From assembly GCA_963573385.1 (NCBI GenBank), contig CAUYLG010013923.1, forward strand, positions 1-64,000: a DNA stretch of 64,000 nucleotides. Reading direction: 5' to 3'. Origin of the DNA: Cacajao melanocephalus. Taxonomy: Eukaryota; Chordata; Mammalia; Primates; Pitheciidae. The position numbers were made by a program, and so were the translations under genes. The notes beneath the pieces were generated by a model that searched no databases, was not told the DNA's origin, and worked only from the letters and a program-made list of their open reading frames with translations. Shown in pieces: positions 50,434 to 63,345 of this stretch (position 1 is the first letter of the stretch; every line of letters starts with the position of its first letter).

Positions 50434-51060
50434 CAATGACAGTAAGCACCACTGCAGGTGCCATGGATGTGGCTGCTACCAAGTCTGCAGACTCAGGAGA
50501 GAAACACAGCACAGCAGCCTTCAAAGGTCCAGGAGGAAGTTTAGCCAGCATGGCTAGAGTGGGAGAGCTTCCATGGCTTAATCTTGTTGTACTGAGGGCT
50601 GCAAGGACATTTTTGTCCTAAAAGGTACTTCAGACACATCAGTAAGTGCTATTGGCCTCTCCTTAGAGAGCAGGAGAGCAGCATGAATGTGGTGACTATA
50701 GGAGCAGAGAGATACTGACAAGGCTGTTGCATTAACAGTATCTCTCTGCTACTCAAAGAGTCAGTATTGGGACTCCCTATCTCAGCTCTGCAGAATGAGG
50801 TCACATGAGTGAATGGGATGAAAGCCAGAGGGTCTCTACCTAGCCGGATTGACTCTCTAGTAATAGCCTCAAAACCCAATACTACACATGGTGCAGAGGT
50901 GGACATCTCACTTAAGACTGTGGAGGAGAGAAACATGATTCATCATAATAAAAATCCATTTACTCAAGTTATCTACTCTAATAACACATGTTCTATTAAC
51001 AGGAAGGGTAGCAATAAAACTAATGGCAATTTACAATCAGGCTCTGAGAACTATCTGTAA
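50434..51060 (+). pseudogene. Decayed C-terminal tail of a longer GARIN/FAM71-type protein (FAM71C 3' UTR)
   Basis: After the FAM71C stop, protein-like sequence continues but in broken frames. One open stretch at 50418-50621 is rich in Ala, Ser, Thr and Met ([20 protein letters not shown], then STAAFKGPGGSLASMA). It resembles the Ala/Thr-rich low-complexity repeats I recall from FAM71B. A second open stretch at 50809-51060, back in the exon 2 frame, contains GAEVDISLKTVEERN, which resembles the conserved C-terminal EVDIVAKMVEKQN-type motif of FAM71B. The simplest reading is that the gene once had a FAM71B-like long tail and lost it by frameshifts. The resemblance is from memory and short, so it needs alignment. 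Confidence 0.55.
51013..51018 (+). promoter_or_regulatory. Candidate polyadenylation signal of FAM71C
   Basis: An AATAAA hexamer lies 580 bp after the FAM71C stop and 40 bp before the end of the relic tail frame. It is the first canonical hexamer I see downstream of the gene on the plus strand. Many AATAAA words occur by chance in this AT-rich DNA, so this is only a positional candidate. Confidence 0.35.
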
Positions 51061-51180
51061 CCTTCCCTCAACTTCATATTTTTAAATTAATAGATGACAG
51101 AGTAAAATGCTGAAGATTACTCTCAAAGATATGATCCTACGTTAGCAGAATTATTCTAAAACTATTTTCTAAAATATAAA
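51061..51180. other. Sequence after FAM71C
   Basis: AT-rich sequence after the relic tail frame; nothing recognised. Confidence 0.4.
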
Positions 51181-51189
51181 ATGAGAACC

Positions 51190-51260
51190 CAGAAACACAC
51201 ACACATTCTCTCTCTCCCTCTCTCTTTCTATCTCTCTCCCTCCCTCTCTCTCTCTCTCCA
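51190..51260. repeat. (CA)n then (TC)n simple repeat
   Basis: A short ACACACACACA run at about 51194-51204 is followed by a pyrimidine TC/CCCT tract to 51260. Confidence 0.9.
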
Positions 51261-52860
51261 GGTTTGAATCATAGCATTACCACACGTTTGAATCACAGCA
51301 TTGCCACACATTAACTGTGACATTTAGTGGATAGTTTCTTTAAATGGTCACCTTGAGATTATACATGTATAATATCTGGTACATAGTAAGCATTGTGTAA
51401 ATGGTAGTGTTGAGAAACACATTCTGAGTTTAATCATAATTTCTAGAAAGGGCTTAATTTTCCCAGTCTCTTCATTCTTGATTTTCTTTCTTAAATCTTA
51501 ATTAACGGCTTTGCAATTGTCCCATAAAAGCTCTATTTACAGTAAATCTTCTTAGTATTTTCCCAAGAATTTTAATCCCTTGATGTTATTTAGAATTCTA
51601 AATTTTCATGAATTTGTGGAAACTTCAATCTAGTCACAATGGAAGGATAATTGCAAAGCACTCATCTTTTAGCTGGTTCTCTCCAATTTTAGTATTCTTA
51701 GAGGCAGAAAAAAAAAAAACAACCTAATTTAGGATCAATTCATAATCTGGACAAAAACTAGAAATTAGGTCATTTTAGAATTGTAAGATCCATATCCACA
51801 GGATTAGCCAATATTCTAATTTTGCAAGTAAAAAATCTGCTTGAGACTAAAGTAATACATCAAATGGTTTGATAACCCAGAACCAGAATAGGTAACCTGG
51901 CCCCCAGTTAAGTCTGTATTGTTTCCACAGTACTCATGTTTCTCATGAGCACTATGCTTTAAATATAAAAGATATTTGATACATGTTTGTTGGATCCAAT
52001 TAAGGGCTATAAATGTGAAATATAATTTATGCCAATCCAAAATATCTGGGGATATAAAATTTTACATAGCACTGTACTAATTGTAAAGATCTCAAAGACT
52101 CCTGTAAATATTGTAAGGAAGCAGTTTTTCAGTAGACCCTCACAGTGCTTATGGCTTAATGATTTTTAGTGACCTCCAAAAATGGTTCAGACCTGAAAAA
52201 ATGGCTTCAAAATGAAAAAAACATTTCACGTTAGCTGTTCCAACTTTGCGAATTTCAAGGTTACATTAATGAGAAATCACATCTAATCATAAAATAAATC
52301 ACCTTTTGGCAAATAATTTCAAATGAAAAGCTTTTTAAAATAAAACAGTTATTGTTGTTCACGTGGTATGTAGTTCAGTATCATGATACTGGAGACTTCC
52401 TAAGAGGTTTTAAATGACCATATTGCAAACTCTTAACAGAGACAAACTTTATCTTTGTATTCAAGGACGGTCAGCATGCTTACCACATTGTAGTCCCTTG
52501 ATAATCACAGAAGGGATAACTATTAAAAGCATTGCACATTTTGTATTTTTTTCTAAATTTTCAATCTGACTCAATCTCTTTTTAAATTGTATATTCCTTT
52601 GGTAAATATTTCAATCTGCTTCTGATTACAAATCCTGATACTCATTACCATCAGATCCTGTTCCTAGGTCACAGTTTTCTTAAAATTCTAAAACAATACA
52701 TATCCTGTTACCTCACCTCTTTTAATCAAAGTTTAAGAGATAATTTAGATAATAGATATTTATAATAACAGAAAAAGTTTAAAAATTACCATTTGTGAAT
52801 GGTTGAGAATGGTTGAATCCTAGGTAATAAACTAAAAAAACAGATGAATTCAAAATGTTA
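51261..52860. other. Unassigned intronic sequence
   Basis: No gene or named repeat. A phrase duplicated close together (ACGTTTGAATCA and CACAGCATTGCCACAC versus CATAGCATTACCACAC) lies at 51265-51310. Confidence 0.45.
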
Positions 52861-52865
52861 TAAAT

Positions 52866-53140
52866 TGTGTGTATGTATATATGTGTGTATATATATACAC
52901 ACATATATACATATATACACATGTATATACAGACATATATATATACACACATATATATGTATACACACACATATACAAATATACTATATATTATATACAT
53001 AAAATATGCTATATATATTTTTAATTGCAAAACTATAAAAACTATTTAATATATGTTACAATTAAAATGTATAAACATGTTACATATGTACACAAAACAT
53101 GTTTATATGCATATACACACACACACGCAAATATAAATGC
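52866..53140. repeat. TA/CA/TG alternating tract
   Basis: Long purine-pyrimidine alternation (GTGTGTATGTATATATGTG, then TATATATACACACATATATA and more) to about 52985, AT-rich sequence, then another ACACACACACGC run at about 53115-53130. No gene. Confidence 0.93.
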
Positions 53141-53203
53141 TAAAGGATAGTCCATAAACAGTAATATTCACAGACACACACACATTCTTAAGAATTTATA
53201 GTG

Positions 53204-53470
53204 AGAGGCCAGGCACAGTGGGAACTGAGTTGGGCAAATCACTTGAGGTCAGGAGTTTGAGACAATATTGGCCAATACTGTGAAACGCCATCTTTACTAA
53301 AAATACAAATATTAGCCAAGTGTAGTGGCAGAACCCTGTAATCTAGCTACTTGGAGGCTGAGGCAAGATAATCGCTTGAACCCAGGAGGCAGAGGTTGCA
53401 GTGATCCAAGATCATACCACTGCACTCCAGCCTGGGCAATAGAGCGAGACTGTCTGTGAAAAAAAAGAAA
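53204..53470 (+). repeat. Alu SINE with internal 5' deletion
   Basis: Starts GGCCAGGCACAGTGGG, loses the GCTCACGCC-to-GGGAGGC part, then continues to the A tail. AGAATTTATA at 53191-53200 and 53471-53480 is the target duplication. Confidence 0.92.
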
Positions 53471-53499
53471 AGAATTTATAATCTTACTGCTGGTTTGTT

Positions 53500-54180
53500 A
53501 GATTACTTAGAGTAAAAAAAATGTATCTCAAGTACATTGATAGATTTAATGTAGTAATAATTAAAATCCCAATAGAGATACTTTTAAAATTCAACAAAGT
53601 AATTATAAAAATCAGATTTTATAAAGCAAGCAATCAAGTCAGCTACTAGTTTTAATTTAATAATGAATAATATCAACACTGAGTCATGTGGTTTAAAAAA
53701 TAGAAGGCAGAAATAAACAAGCCTTTATGATAAAATATGAGAGGAATATGAGTTATTGTTCAATGGAAAGTTCAAGGAAAACTAGATATCAACAAGCAAA
53801 AAATAATATAGAGCCATATTTGAAATTTATGTTAAAAGGAATTCTAGATAAACTGAATTAAACAAAAAATAGGACTGAGAGGCTTAATCAATTGGATAGG
53901 TTTTTTTTTTAATTATATGATGCACTTGTATACATACAAATTAAGACAAAAAGAAATGCTACAGACTGGGAAAGATTTTGTGGTAAATGTAACTAGAACA
54001 TGTGAGGAACTAAAGTTATTGAACAATACCAGTCTTCACCAAGAAAATGGCCAAAAGGGAAAAATCTAATATTAAAAATTATAAACCAAAAGCAAGTTAC
54101 TACCAAGCCTAATAAAATAATAAAATTAAATTTAGAAAAAAGTAAATGTTAGTAAGGTGGTAGAAAATCAGATACAATCA
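53500..54180 (+). mobile_element. Possible old LINE-1/HAL1 fragment
   Basis: Weak ORF2-like character: TTTAATGTAGTAATAATTAAAAT, an AATCCCAATAG phrase and a TCAACAAAGTAATTATAAAA phrase. No frame is open. This is the lowest-certainty L1 call in the list. Confidence 0.45.
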
Positions 54181-54595
54181 TATTACTGACAGCTTTTTGA
54201 TTCGCAGTCATCCGGCTATTATAGTAAATACTCTAATACTTTATTTTATTCCAAGAATTCTTTTTAAGATATAAGGTAATGATTTTAAAATGTATTTTTA
54301 TAAACAGAGTTTTATGAGGGGAAAAACAGGTTAAAACATTCAATTATTCATAAACTGCTAAGCAGATAAAAGTATACTAATAAAATACAACTTATGCTTG
54401 TTAATTTTCTTTCCCTTTACCCATATAGATATGAGATTTAAAAAAAAACTATGTGAAAACTTTAAGTGAGGACATAACATCCTAGAATATACACGTTTGT
54501 TCATTGAGATCCATTCAACTATTATTTCATTCCAATTATTTTTTGTTTGTTTTTTTTGTTTTATATCCATCAGAGCTTGCTTGATAAAGAAGACA
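54181..54595. other. Unassigned intronic sequence
   Basis: AT-rich, no feature recognised before the minus-strand Alu. Confidence 0.5.
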
Positions 54596-54905
54596 TTTTT
54601 TTTTCTTTCTTTTTTTCTTTTTTGAGACAGGGTCTTACTCTATCACCCAGGCTGGAAATGCAGTGGCATGATCACAGCTCACTGCAGCCTCAACCTCCTG
54701 GGTTCAAGTGATCTTCCCATCTCAGCCTCCTGAGTAACTAGGACTACGAGTATGCACCAACACATCTGGCTAATTTTTGTATGTTTTGTAGAGAAAAGGT
54801 CTCACTATGTTGTCAGGCTGGTCTTACAGTCCTGGGCTCAAGCAATCCGACCACATCAGCCTCCCAGAGTGCTGGGATTACAGGCATGAGACACCACATC
54901 CAACC
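54596..54905 (-). repeat. Alu SINE, minus strand
   Basis: A T-rich run at 54596-54623, then GAGACAGGGTCTTACTCTAT and landmarks to CAGGCATGAGACACCACATC. Orientation is sense to ANKS1B. Confidence 0.95.
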
Positions 54906-55989
54906 CATTCTTCTGATTTGTCAGCAACTATGGGTTAGACTGCAGATGCTGAGCATCGAAAGGTTGAATCTCTACCTTTATGGAACTCATAGTTCAGCAT
55001 ATATTTATAACAATTCTGTAAAGATTACAGCAAGCTATCTTAAAGTCCTATGAAGAGATTTTCTAAGTACTGTATACTGATTTGAATATCCTGTTTAGTT
55101 TCCTACAATAAATTAATATTGAAATTTGAGTGGCTATGGTCAAATTATGACACAGACATGTGGAAAACATAATGGTTCCTTAGACACAATTGTTTCATAT
55201 TTGTTGTGACAGAAGAGATATAACACTTTTCTGGATAAGTACTGTAAATCATTTTCTGTCCTGAACTGTTTTTGCTACCCACATTCTATGTAGTTAATCT
55301 TTTAACAATATACTCTTTCATATTCAGTTCTTTGTTTATTGTGCAGAGATAGTTTCCCTATGTCTTCAAATTTCCTATCTCTGGAATATTTTAGCCATTT
55401 CTGAAACTCCTCTAAGAATGTATGGTTCACAACACACAACAGGGTTCTGAAGGTGATATTATAGAATTAAAGTAGACTTAATGATAGTGAAAGGACTTCA
55501 AACTAATAGTCAATATTTTAGTGTCCTGGTTTCATTTTTGGATTTTATTCCAAAACTTTCAGTAGCACACATTCACATTATTCTACAATTTTTCACTGTG
55601 ATGAGAAAAAAAATAATCACTGGCTATGCTTTTAAAGAGCAATAATACGTTTCCTTGTAACTATGTCTGTAGATAACTTTTAATTACTTTTTAAAAATAG
55701 CATTCTTGAAAATGATATATTTCTGGATTCTAAATATTAAAACTTCATAAAGAAACAACTTTTCTGCATTATAACCAAACTAAACAATACTAAATTTTTA
55801 CATAAATTATGTCTCCGCATATGCACACATATGCACAGCAAGTTATATGCACATTTTACTTGACGCTTTGAGAAAAACCATAAAGTGAACAAGATACTAA
55901 TTAGATTTTCGAAGGGGAGGGAGATTTTATCTTAAAAACACAGGCAACTATTTTTGGTTTATTGTACCTTAATAAAAGCAAACTTTTAC
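54906..55989. other. ANKS1B: Unassigned ANKS1B intron next to the exon
   Basis: No repeat named. The part just downstream of the exon on the minus strand begins at the GT of the donor at 55988-55989. Confidence 0.5.
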
Positions 55990-56133
55990 CTGTGCAAGCA
56001 TGGGGAAGCCAAGATTCCTACATCCATTACACGGAGTTAATGCTTCCCAAAGTCCTGACGGCCCACACGTGTTTTCAACATCATCCTCCTCTTCCACTTC
56101 TCCTGGTGACAAATTTATTGTAGATGAGGTTCT
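55990..56133 (-). CDS. ANKS1B: ANKS1B internal coding exon (linker region)
   Basis: Read on the minus strand, TTTAATTTCAG|AGAACC gives an acceptor and CTTGCACAG|GTAAAAGT a donor. Together they enclose exactly 144 bp, or 48 codons in phase 0 at both ends. The translation begins RTSSTINLSPGEVEEEDD, continues VENTCGPSGLWEALTPCNG and ends GFPMLAQ. This matches my memory of the ANKS1B (AIDA-1/EB-1) linker ahead of the SAM domains. ANKS1B is an adaptor with ankyrin repeats, two SAM domains and a PTB domain, linked to postsynaptic density signalling and to nuclear shuttling of short isoforms. The exon is acidic (run of E/D at residues 12-20) and carries two Cys residues in the PCNGC motif. Because length and phases preserve frame, it could be skipped or included without a frameshift. 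No other ANKS1B exon was recognised, so the rest of the window is intron or lies beyond one. Confidence 0.93.
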
Positions 56134-57965
56134 CTGAAATTAAATTTATATCATAACAATATATTATATCGATATTTAGATAGCTTAACATCAATTAAAT
56201 TCTATAAATGACACATGGCATATCTTGGCAAACAGGTCAGCTTACTTCTAGCCATAGTTACATGGCTGTGCCCTGTGACTGAGCCAAAAATATGTATAGT
56301 TCAACTTAAGTTAAAAGTGAAAAAACTGGGTATGAAAGGCTTATAAAATAATATACGAAGTTCATAATGAAGACTATAACACAATAATGATCTAATAAAA
56401 TATTTGAAAAGCAACAAATGAGAAAAATCTTATGGTTTATCAAGAATTTAGGTTTAGACATAAAATTAAGGAAAAATGCAGTCAGAGCACTCACAGGAAA
56501 ATATTTTATTGAAACAGGAATTGCTGAAAACGCTGTTTTTTCAGCATGCCACCGAAACAAAACTTCATAAAATTTTATGTCATACAAATAACAGGGGTAA
56601 CAGTTTCAAAATTCATAATTGAGACTTCCATATTGAGGACATATATTTTCCTTTGTTATCTCTCAAATCTCACTAAAATGATGGTAGAACATTTATAAAA
56701 ATGTTTACATCATAAAAATAAGGATGACAGGAAAGATGAACAGACAATATTAAGAAAAGTTTTGGATAATATTGGGTAACAGATGGGTAAGTATTAACTG
56801 ACTTAGCAAATATGAGAACACTGAAAGCAAACTTCCTTCCTGTGGAAAGAATAGGAGGGACTGGCTACCTGTGAAGGTATAGATGTAGGTGGGGCAGACA
56901 CTGAATGAATCTCAGTATCAGAAAGAATTAGATCCTTAGACCCATTTCCTTTTCACCCAGCCAGAAAACTAAATCTTCACCACTGGCAAGAAATTAGAGG
57001 ATTATTTTTCTGGAGAAGTTGAAGCAAAAGGATTATGAATTCTAAGAATACAGATATACTGAATCTCCAAAAACAAGAAAATTAATATCTATATAGTAAT
57101 GAAGATTCATAACCTACCAGTGATATTTGTGTTAGGCAACATGATAGCAAAGTTTATATTCCCCGGATACACAACTAGAATACTCCTCTTTGTAGAAACA
57201 TACCTCCCAAGAAAAAAAATCTATAAATAAGCAGGAAAATTGTGGGATCTATGTATTAATCTCTACTGTGAAGCCAATGTCTCAGCAAGCTCCACTAATG
57301 AGAATCATATATTTGAGAAAAGCCCCTAAGACACCAAAATAAATATAGAGAAAAAAGTTATAAATAGTATCCTCAGAGAGAAAATATTTATAGCCATGAA
57401 ACAAGAACAGAAAGTTACAAAATACATAAAGTCCAATATAAGAGTTAGAAAATCTGAGAAAATTTCCCAAAACATGAACAGAATTTAAAAGTGGAGAAAA
57501 CAAGGGGTCAAGCCAAAACCTCTAACATCTGAACAACAGGAGTTCAAAAAATTAAGGGTAAAGATGAGAGAGTCAAAGAAATAAAGCAAGAAAATTTATA
57601 GAAACTGAAGAAAAAATTCATATTCTAAGAGCTTGCTAAATACTTAGCAAACTGAATATGTTTTTTAAAAAAAGATGTAGACCCATAAATAAAAAGAAAT
57701 AAATTGTCAAAAGGTCCTCTGAATGTAGTATTCAGCACAACACTGAGAGATCACAATTACTAAAGCAAGTAAATATAGTCCACATGTTGGACTGTAAATA
57801 GCATACCCCCCCCAAAAAAACCGCTGCTTTTAAAAATAGAATATAAGATTTTATTTTTCCTCCTATTTAAAATAATTTGTTTTCTGCATTCACATTTTAA
57901 CTTTCCCTTGATCACTTGTCAGTAACTAAGAAAAAATAAAATTTAGTAATCCCCCAATCAGTCAC
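56134..57965. other. ANKS1B: ANKS1B intron, AT-rich, no clear repeat
   Basis: Minus-strand acceptor AG lies at 56134-56135, with a T-rich but not strong pyrimidine tract. The part at 57500-57770 has A-rich text that loosely resembles L1M, but I cannot anchor it. A C8 run occurs at about 57808. Confidence 0.4.
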
Positions 57966-58200
57966 TGTCTGTAAAATAAGATAATAATAATAACTGTTAG
58001 ACTGAGAACTTACTATGTGACCTGGAGTATCACTGCCCTGTTCGTCTGTCAATTATTTTAATTCACACAACAGCCATTTGAGGCAAATATTTTTCCTCTC
58101 ACTTTATAAATGAGGAAACTAAGGCACAAAGAGGTCAAGTAAAACTCATGGTCAAGAAACTGGCATGTGGCAGAAAAAGGATTCTAATGCAGATCAAGGG
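57966..58200 (+). repeat. MIR SINE
   Basis: GAGAACTTACTATGTGACCT, TTAATTCACACAACAGCC and the AAATGAGGAAACTAAGGCAC core in order. Confidence 0.82.
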
Positions 58201-58839
58201 GCTGCAAAGCCTACTCTCCCCTCACCAGTATGTTCTGTGATCTCTTCTTTGGCACAATACCCTATAAAAAACAATGTACTGAAAAAACACTGATGTAAAC
58301 AAATGCAGTTTAAATAAAAGAGGTATATTTGGTGAATATGTTTCTGTTACATTAGTATATTCCTGAGAGCATTTTCCCATCTGTGACAGGGAGTGGAAAT
58401 TACTGCAATTTGATACATAGCACCCCATGCTTTCATGAATACACACTTCTCAAATCAATAATAGAAGGTGATTACACAGGGATTTTTGATCCTACAGATT
58501 CTTTGAGTAAAAAAGAAAAAACATCTTGGGAAGTTTAAAATTTTAATCTGAAAGAGCATATATATATATTTGATAAAGCTGTTCACAGGAATAAATATAA
58601 TGATCAAAAAGGCATCTCCTTTACCAACTCAAGATTGCTAACAGTTTGATCATCAACAGTTTATAGATGTGGCACATACTATAAACCACCACATAGTTGG
58701 CCAAGAATTATCAACATTTTAGATTAATCTATTCTTTTCCATTTTGTTAATGGTGCTACAATGATTTAATCCAATCTCACAGGGAACTTCCTCCATCTCT
58801 TTCTCCTCCCTAAAGAAAAAAAAATGTTTGTTTCCTTTC
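58201..58839. other. Unassigned intronic sequence
   Basis: No feature recognised apart from a small TATATATATA run near 58560. Confidence 0.5.
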
Positions 58840-59044
58840 TCTGCTCATAAGGCTCCAACTATTTCCCATTTCATAACAAATGATATCCAAATTCCTTAAT
58901 CTGTCTTCAAGGTTCTATAGTCAAATGAATTTTTAGCCCTTTTACTTTTCCACTACACTCACCTCAGATTATAACCAAGTGGAATTGTTTATCCTTGGCT
59001 AATCATGCCCTATGATTTTATTCTTTCTTTCACCTTACTTGTCT
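58840..59044 (+). repeat. L2 fragment
   Basis: L2-like text: CATAAGGCTCCAACTATTTC, AATGATATCCAAATTCCTT and TCTTCAAGGTTCTATAGTC in order. Confidence 0.65.
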
Positions 59045-59300
59045 GTACAGCATATTGCAGTGATTAAGGGTTTGGGCTCTAAAATTAGACAGCACTGGAT
59101 TCAAGTTCCAACTACCCCCCTCACTAGCTGTACGATTTTCAGCAGGTAAGACCAGTGTCAGCCTCGTTTGGCTTATCTATACAACGGAAAATAATATAGC
59201 AGAACCCCTCTCAAGGCTTTTTCCTGATGACTAAGTGAGGGAATAAATATAAAGTGCCTGACACACACCACTTCAGTAAGTATTAACTATCATGTTTATT
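59045..59300 (-). repeat. MIR SINE, minus strand
   Basis: Reverse-strand MIR: CAGTGATTAAGGGTTTGGGC, CACTGGATTCAAGTTCCAAC and TAAAGTGCCTGACACACACC in order. Confidence 0.85.
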
Positions 59301-59459
59301 ATCTTATAATCCCACTGATTCAAAATAGAGTTCAGATTTCATCCCTTATATAAAATTTTCAGATTTCCCACAAACATGCATGATGTCACATTCTTCTGCT
59401 TGTCTCTAGCTCTTTGTGCAAGTGTTTGCAATATGGTATTTCACATACACCTTGAGTTG

Positions 59460-59700
59460 ATAGATGGGATAGTGGCAAAGAGCATTGGCTTTTAACTCAA
59501 ACAGATGTACATTTAAATCCTAGCTCTACCACTTCCTTGTGACTTTGAGCAAATCAAATAATCTTATTAATCCTTAGTTTCCCTATCTGAAAAAAAATAG
59601 TGTAATAATTTCTATTTGCAGGGCTGTATGAAGATAAAATTAATTGCTTGACAGAGATTGGCACATAAAAAATCAATATGTACTGCTATTTTTATTTTTT
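59460..59700 (-). repeat. MIR SINE, minus strand
   Basis: Second minus-strand MIR: AGCATTGGCTTTTAACTC, TCTACCACTTCCTTGTGACT and a closing ATTGGCACATAAAAAATCAA. Confidence 0.82.
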
Positions 59701-59809
59701 ACCCTAAAAGAGTTGTGTAGACACACAGTGTGCTTGTGCAAATATAGTACACAGACACACACAAGTGTGGCTTATTTGCCCTTGTTATTACTCAATGTTA
59801 TTTGAAAGA

Positions 59810-59905
59810 AAACACTGCCTTATTCACATTGTATCTCCTATAATGTGTTGTGCATAATGAAACAATAAATATTTATTGAATGAATCACTGAATAAATGAG
59901 CTTCA
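59810..59905 (+). repeat. L2 3' end fragment
   Basis: CATTGTATCTCCTATAATG followed by AATAAATATTTATTGAATGA, a typical L2 3' end. Confidence 0.65.
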
Positions 59906-61519
<1,614 letters not shown>

Positions 61520-61604
61520 AAACTTTCTAAGTATTGCCAACATTATATTTAACCTGTTTTCTGCTGTGATCAAATAAATATTCTTTCATATGAGAATGTG
61601 ATAT

Positions 61605-61726
61605 TTTCTTCTTCCTTAAAACCTTCAATAGCTTTTCATTGTTCTTCTGATAAAATTCAAAATTCTTAATATGATCCAAAAGGCTATGCATGTCTGCCCC
61701 TATCTGCCTATGTATGCTACCACTAA
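61605..61726 (+). repeat. L2 fragment, 5' part of a split copy
   Basis: AAAACCTTCAATAGCTTTTC, GATAAAATTCAAAATTCTTA and ATCCAAAAGGCTATGCATG follow L2 order. It is interrupted by an LTR and resumes at 62384. Confidence 0.72.
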
Positions 61727-62379
61727 TCTGGCAGGCCGGGTCTCACTAACAGCTGAACAGGCAGGCTTCCATGACAACTGTTTCAGCACTGATTGAGTGG
61801 TTAAGTTGGATATTTAAAGCTGATAGAGGCAGTGCCCTTACAGAAAAGCTGGAATGTGATGAAAGCCCACCAAGAGTTTTGCCTAGGCCTTTCCAGGGCC
61901 TTGAAGAATGATGAAATAACAAAGGAATTCTTAACAGAACCCGTTTAGGATTAAGCAGGTGTTATTGGGGGTCTGAAGGAACTCCCCAGATCTCCTTTAC
62001 TGGGGTCTAAAGGAAATCCCAAATCTTCTAATTTAGCAGGAGACAAGATAAAGGTAATCACCCCAGCACCTGGACCTATTTAGATTAAGCAAATTTACTG
62101 AAGTTCCTGAGGACGATCTTCAGGACTCAGACCTTAGTTACATATGAGAAGTTAATCACTTATGTCTTTAGATGAGTGTACACTTACACGTAGACATACA
62201 GCTTAGAAGTTATATAAGCTCTGGAAAACTTTGTAATTTTGAGTTGGTCTGGCAACATTTTCCCGGCCTTCTCCCTGTACCCAGTTACAGAATTAAACTC
62301 TCTTCTTTCCCAGTTTGTCTGCATCTTGTTATTGGACCATGAGAATAAGCAGCCCGACCCTCGGTTTGGTCGGGGAACA
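61727..62379 (+). repeat. Solo ERV1-like LTR inserted in an L2
   Basis: A 653-bp LTR ending CGGTTTGGTCGGGGAACA, with AATTAAACTCTCTTCTTTCC near its 3' end. CTAA at 61723-61726 and 62380-62383 is a 4-bp duplication. The first bases read TCTGGCAGG, so the expected TG start may be mutated. Family not named with confidence. Confidence 0.75.
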
Positions 62380-62383
62380 CTAA

Positions 62384-62520
62384 CACTTTTCCTCCCCTTT
62401 GCCCATGATGTTTAAACACACTGCGCTTCCCTCTTTCCCTTGAGTATACCAAACTTCCTCTTGCCTTTTACCTTACCTTAACACGTGGTTTTCTCTGGCA
62501 AAGACTATTAGTTATCTCCC
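62384..62520 (+). repeat. L2 fragment, 3' part of the split copy
   Basis: CACTTTTCCTCCCCTTTGCC continues the L2 text that stops at 61726, with AGTATACCAAACTTCCTC following. Confidence 0.6.
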
Positions 62521-62549
62521 AATATACATTCTCCCCCTGATCCTTTTGT

Positions 62550-62985
62550 CTTTAGTAATACCTTCCATTCTTGTATAGTACTAAAACTCCAACTTTTAGC
62601 TGGGCACATGTCTTCTTTGAATAAATGCCACATTTTCCAGTGTCTGTTGCAGTTAGGTGTGACCACATGGCTAAGTCATAACTATGGGATATAAGAAGTG
62701 GAGAGGTGTGCCCTTCTTTCTCCCCTTCCTCTTCCTGCTAATTGAATGCTAATGAAATAGCTGGAGCTGGAGCATTTGTCATGGGCCATGAAGTGTCATT
62801 GGAACTAGAGGACCTGCACAATGGAACAACAAAATAGAAGAATCCTGGGTTCCTCATAGAGGTGATGCCTACCAGCCTTGGACTGCCTAGCTCTAAGCTT
62901 TGGAAGTGGGAATAAAATAAACTCTTTCTTTTAAAGCCATAATTATTTTAGATTTTTTTGTTACTTGCTATTGTGTCAAATCCTA
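62550..62985 (+). repeat. Old mammalian interspersed repeat, name uncertain
   Basis: CACATTTTCCAGTGTCTGTTG, TAGGTGTGACCACATGGCTAA, CTTGGACTGCCTAGCTCTA and CAAATCCTAACAAATA form the order of a repeat I have met before but cannot name reliably. Confidence 0.5.
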
Positions 62986-63049
62986 ACAAATAAATTCCTT
63001 TGCTTGTTTCATCAGGATTAATCTTATTGGTGCTTTAGGTATAAATATA

Positions 63050-63345
63050 ATTCACTTCCTTTGGAAGACCTTCTTGATGCTCCTATCAAGATTAATTTCC
63101 TTTCTTACATGCATTAACAGTATCCTGCTTTTTTATAGCAATTATCACAATTATAATTTTATAGTCACTGTGTGACTTTGGTTCAGTATCTCCTATCGTT
63201 AGTCCATAAAAGCTGCATGATTGCAGAGATGCCTGTTGGGTTAGCTACCAAAGCCTGATACTTGGCTAGTATATTGAAGAACAGCTCATTACATATGTGT
63301 TGAAAATGAATGAAGCGTAAATAAATGAATGAATTCCAGCTTGCC
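63050..63345 (+). repeat. L2 3' end
   Basis: CTTTGGAAGACCTTCTTGAT, TATAGCAATTATCACAATTA, GTCCATAAAAGCTGCATG and closing AATAAATGAATGAATTCC in L2 order. Confidence 0.75.

Noticed and set aside
52779..53049. Open frames of 60-83 codons on both strands
   Set aside because: Produced by TA/CA alternation, which avoids stops by composition.
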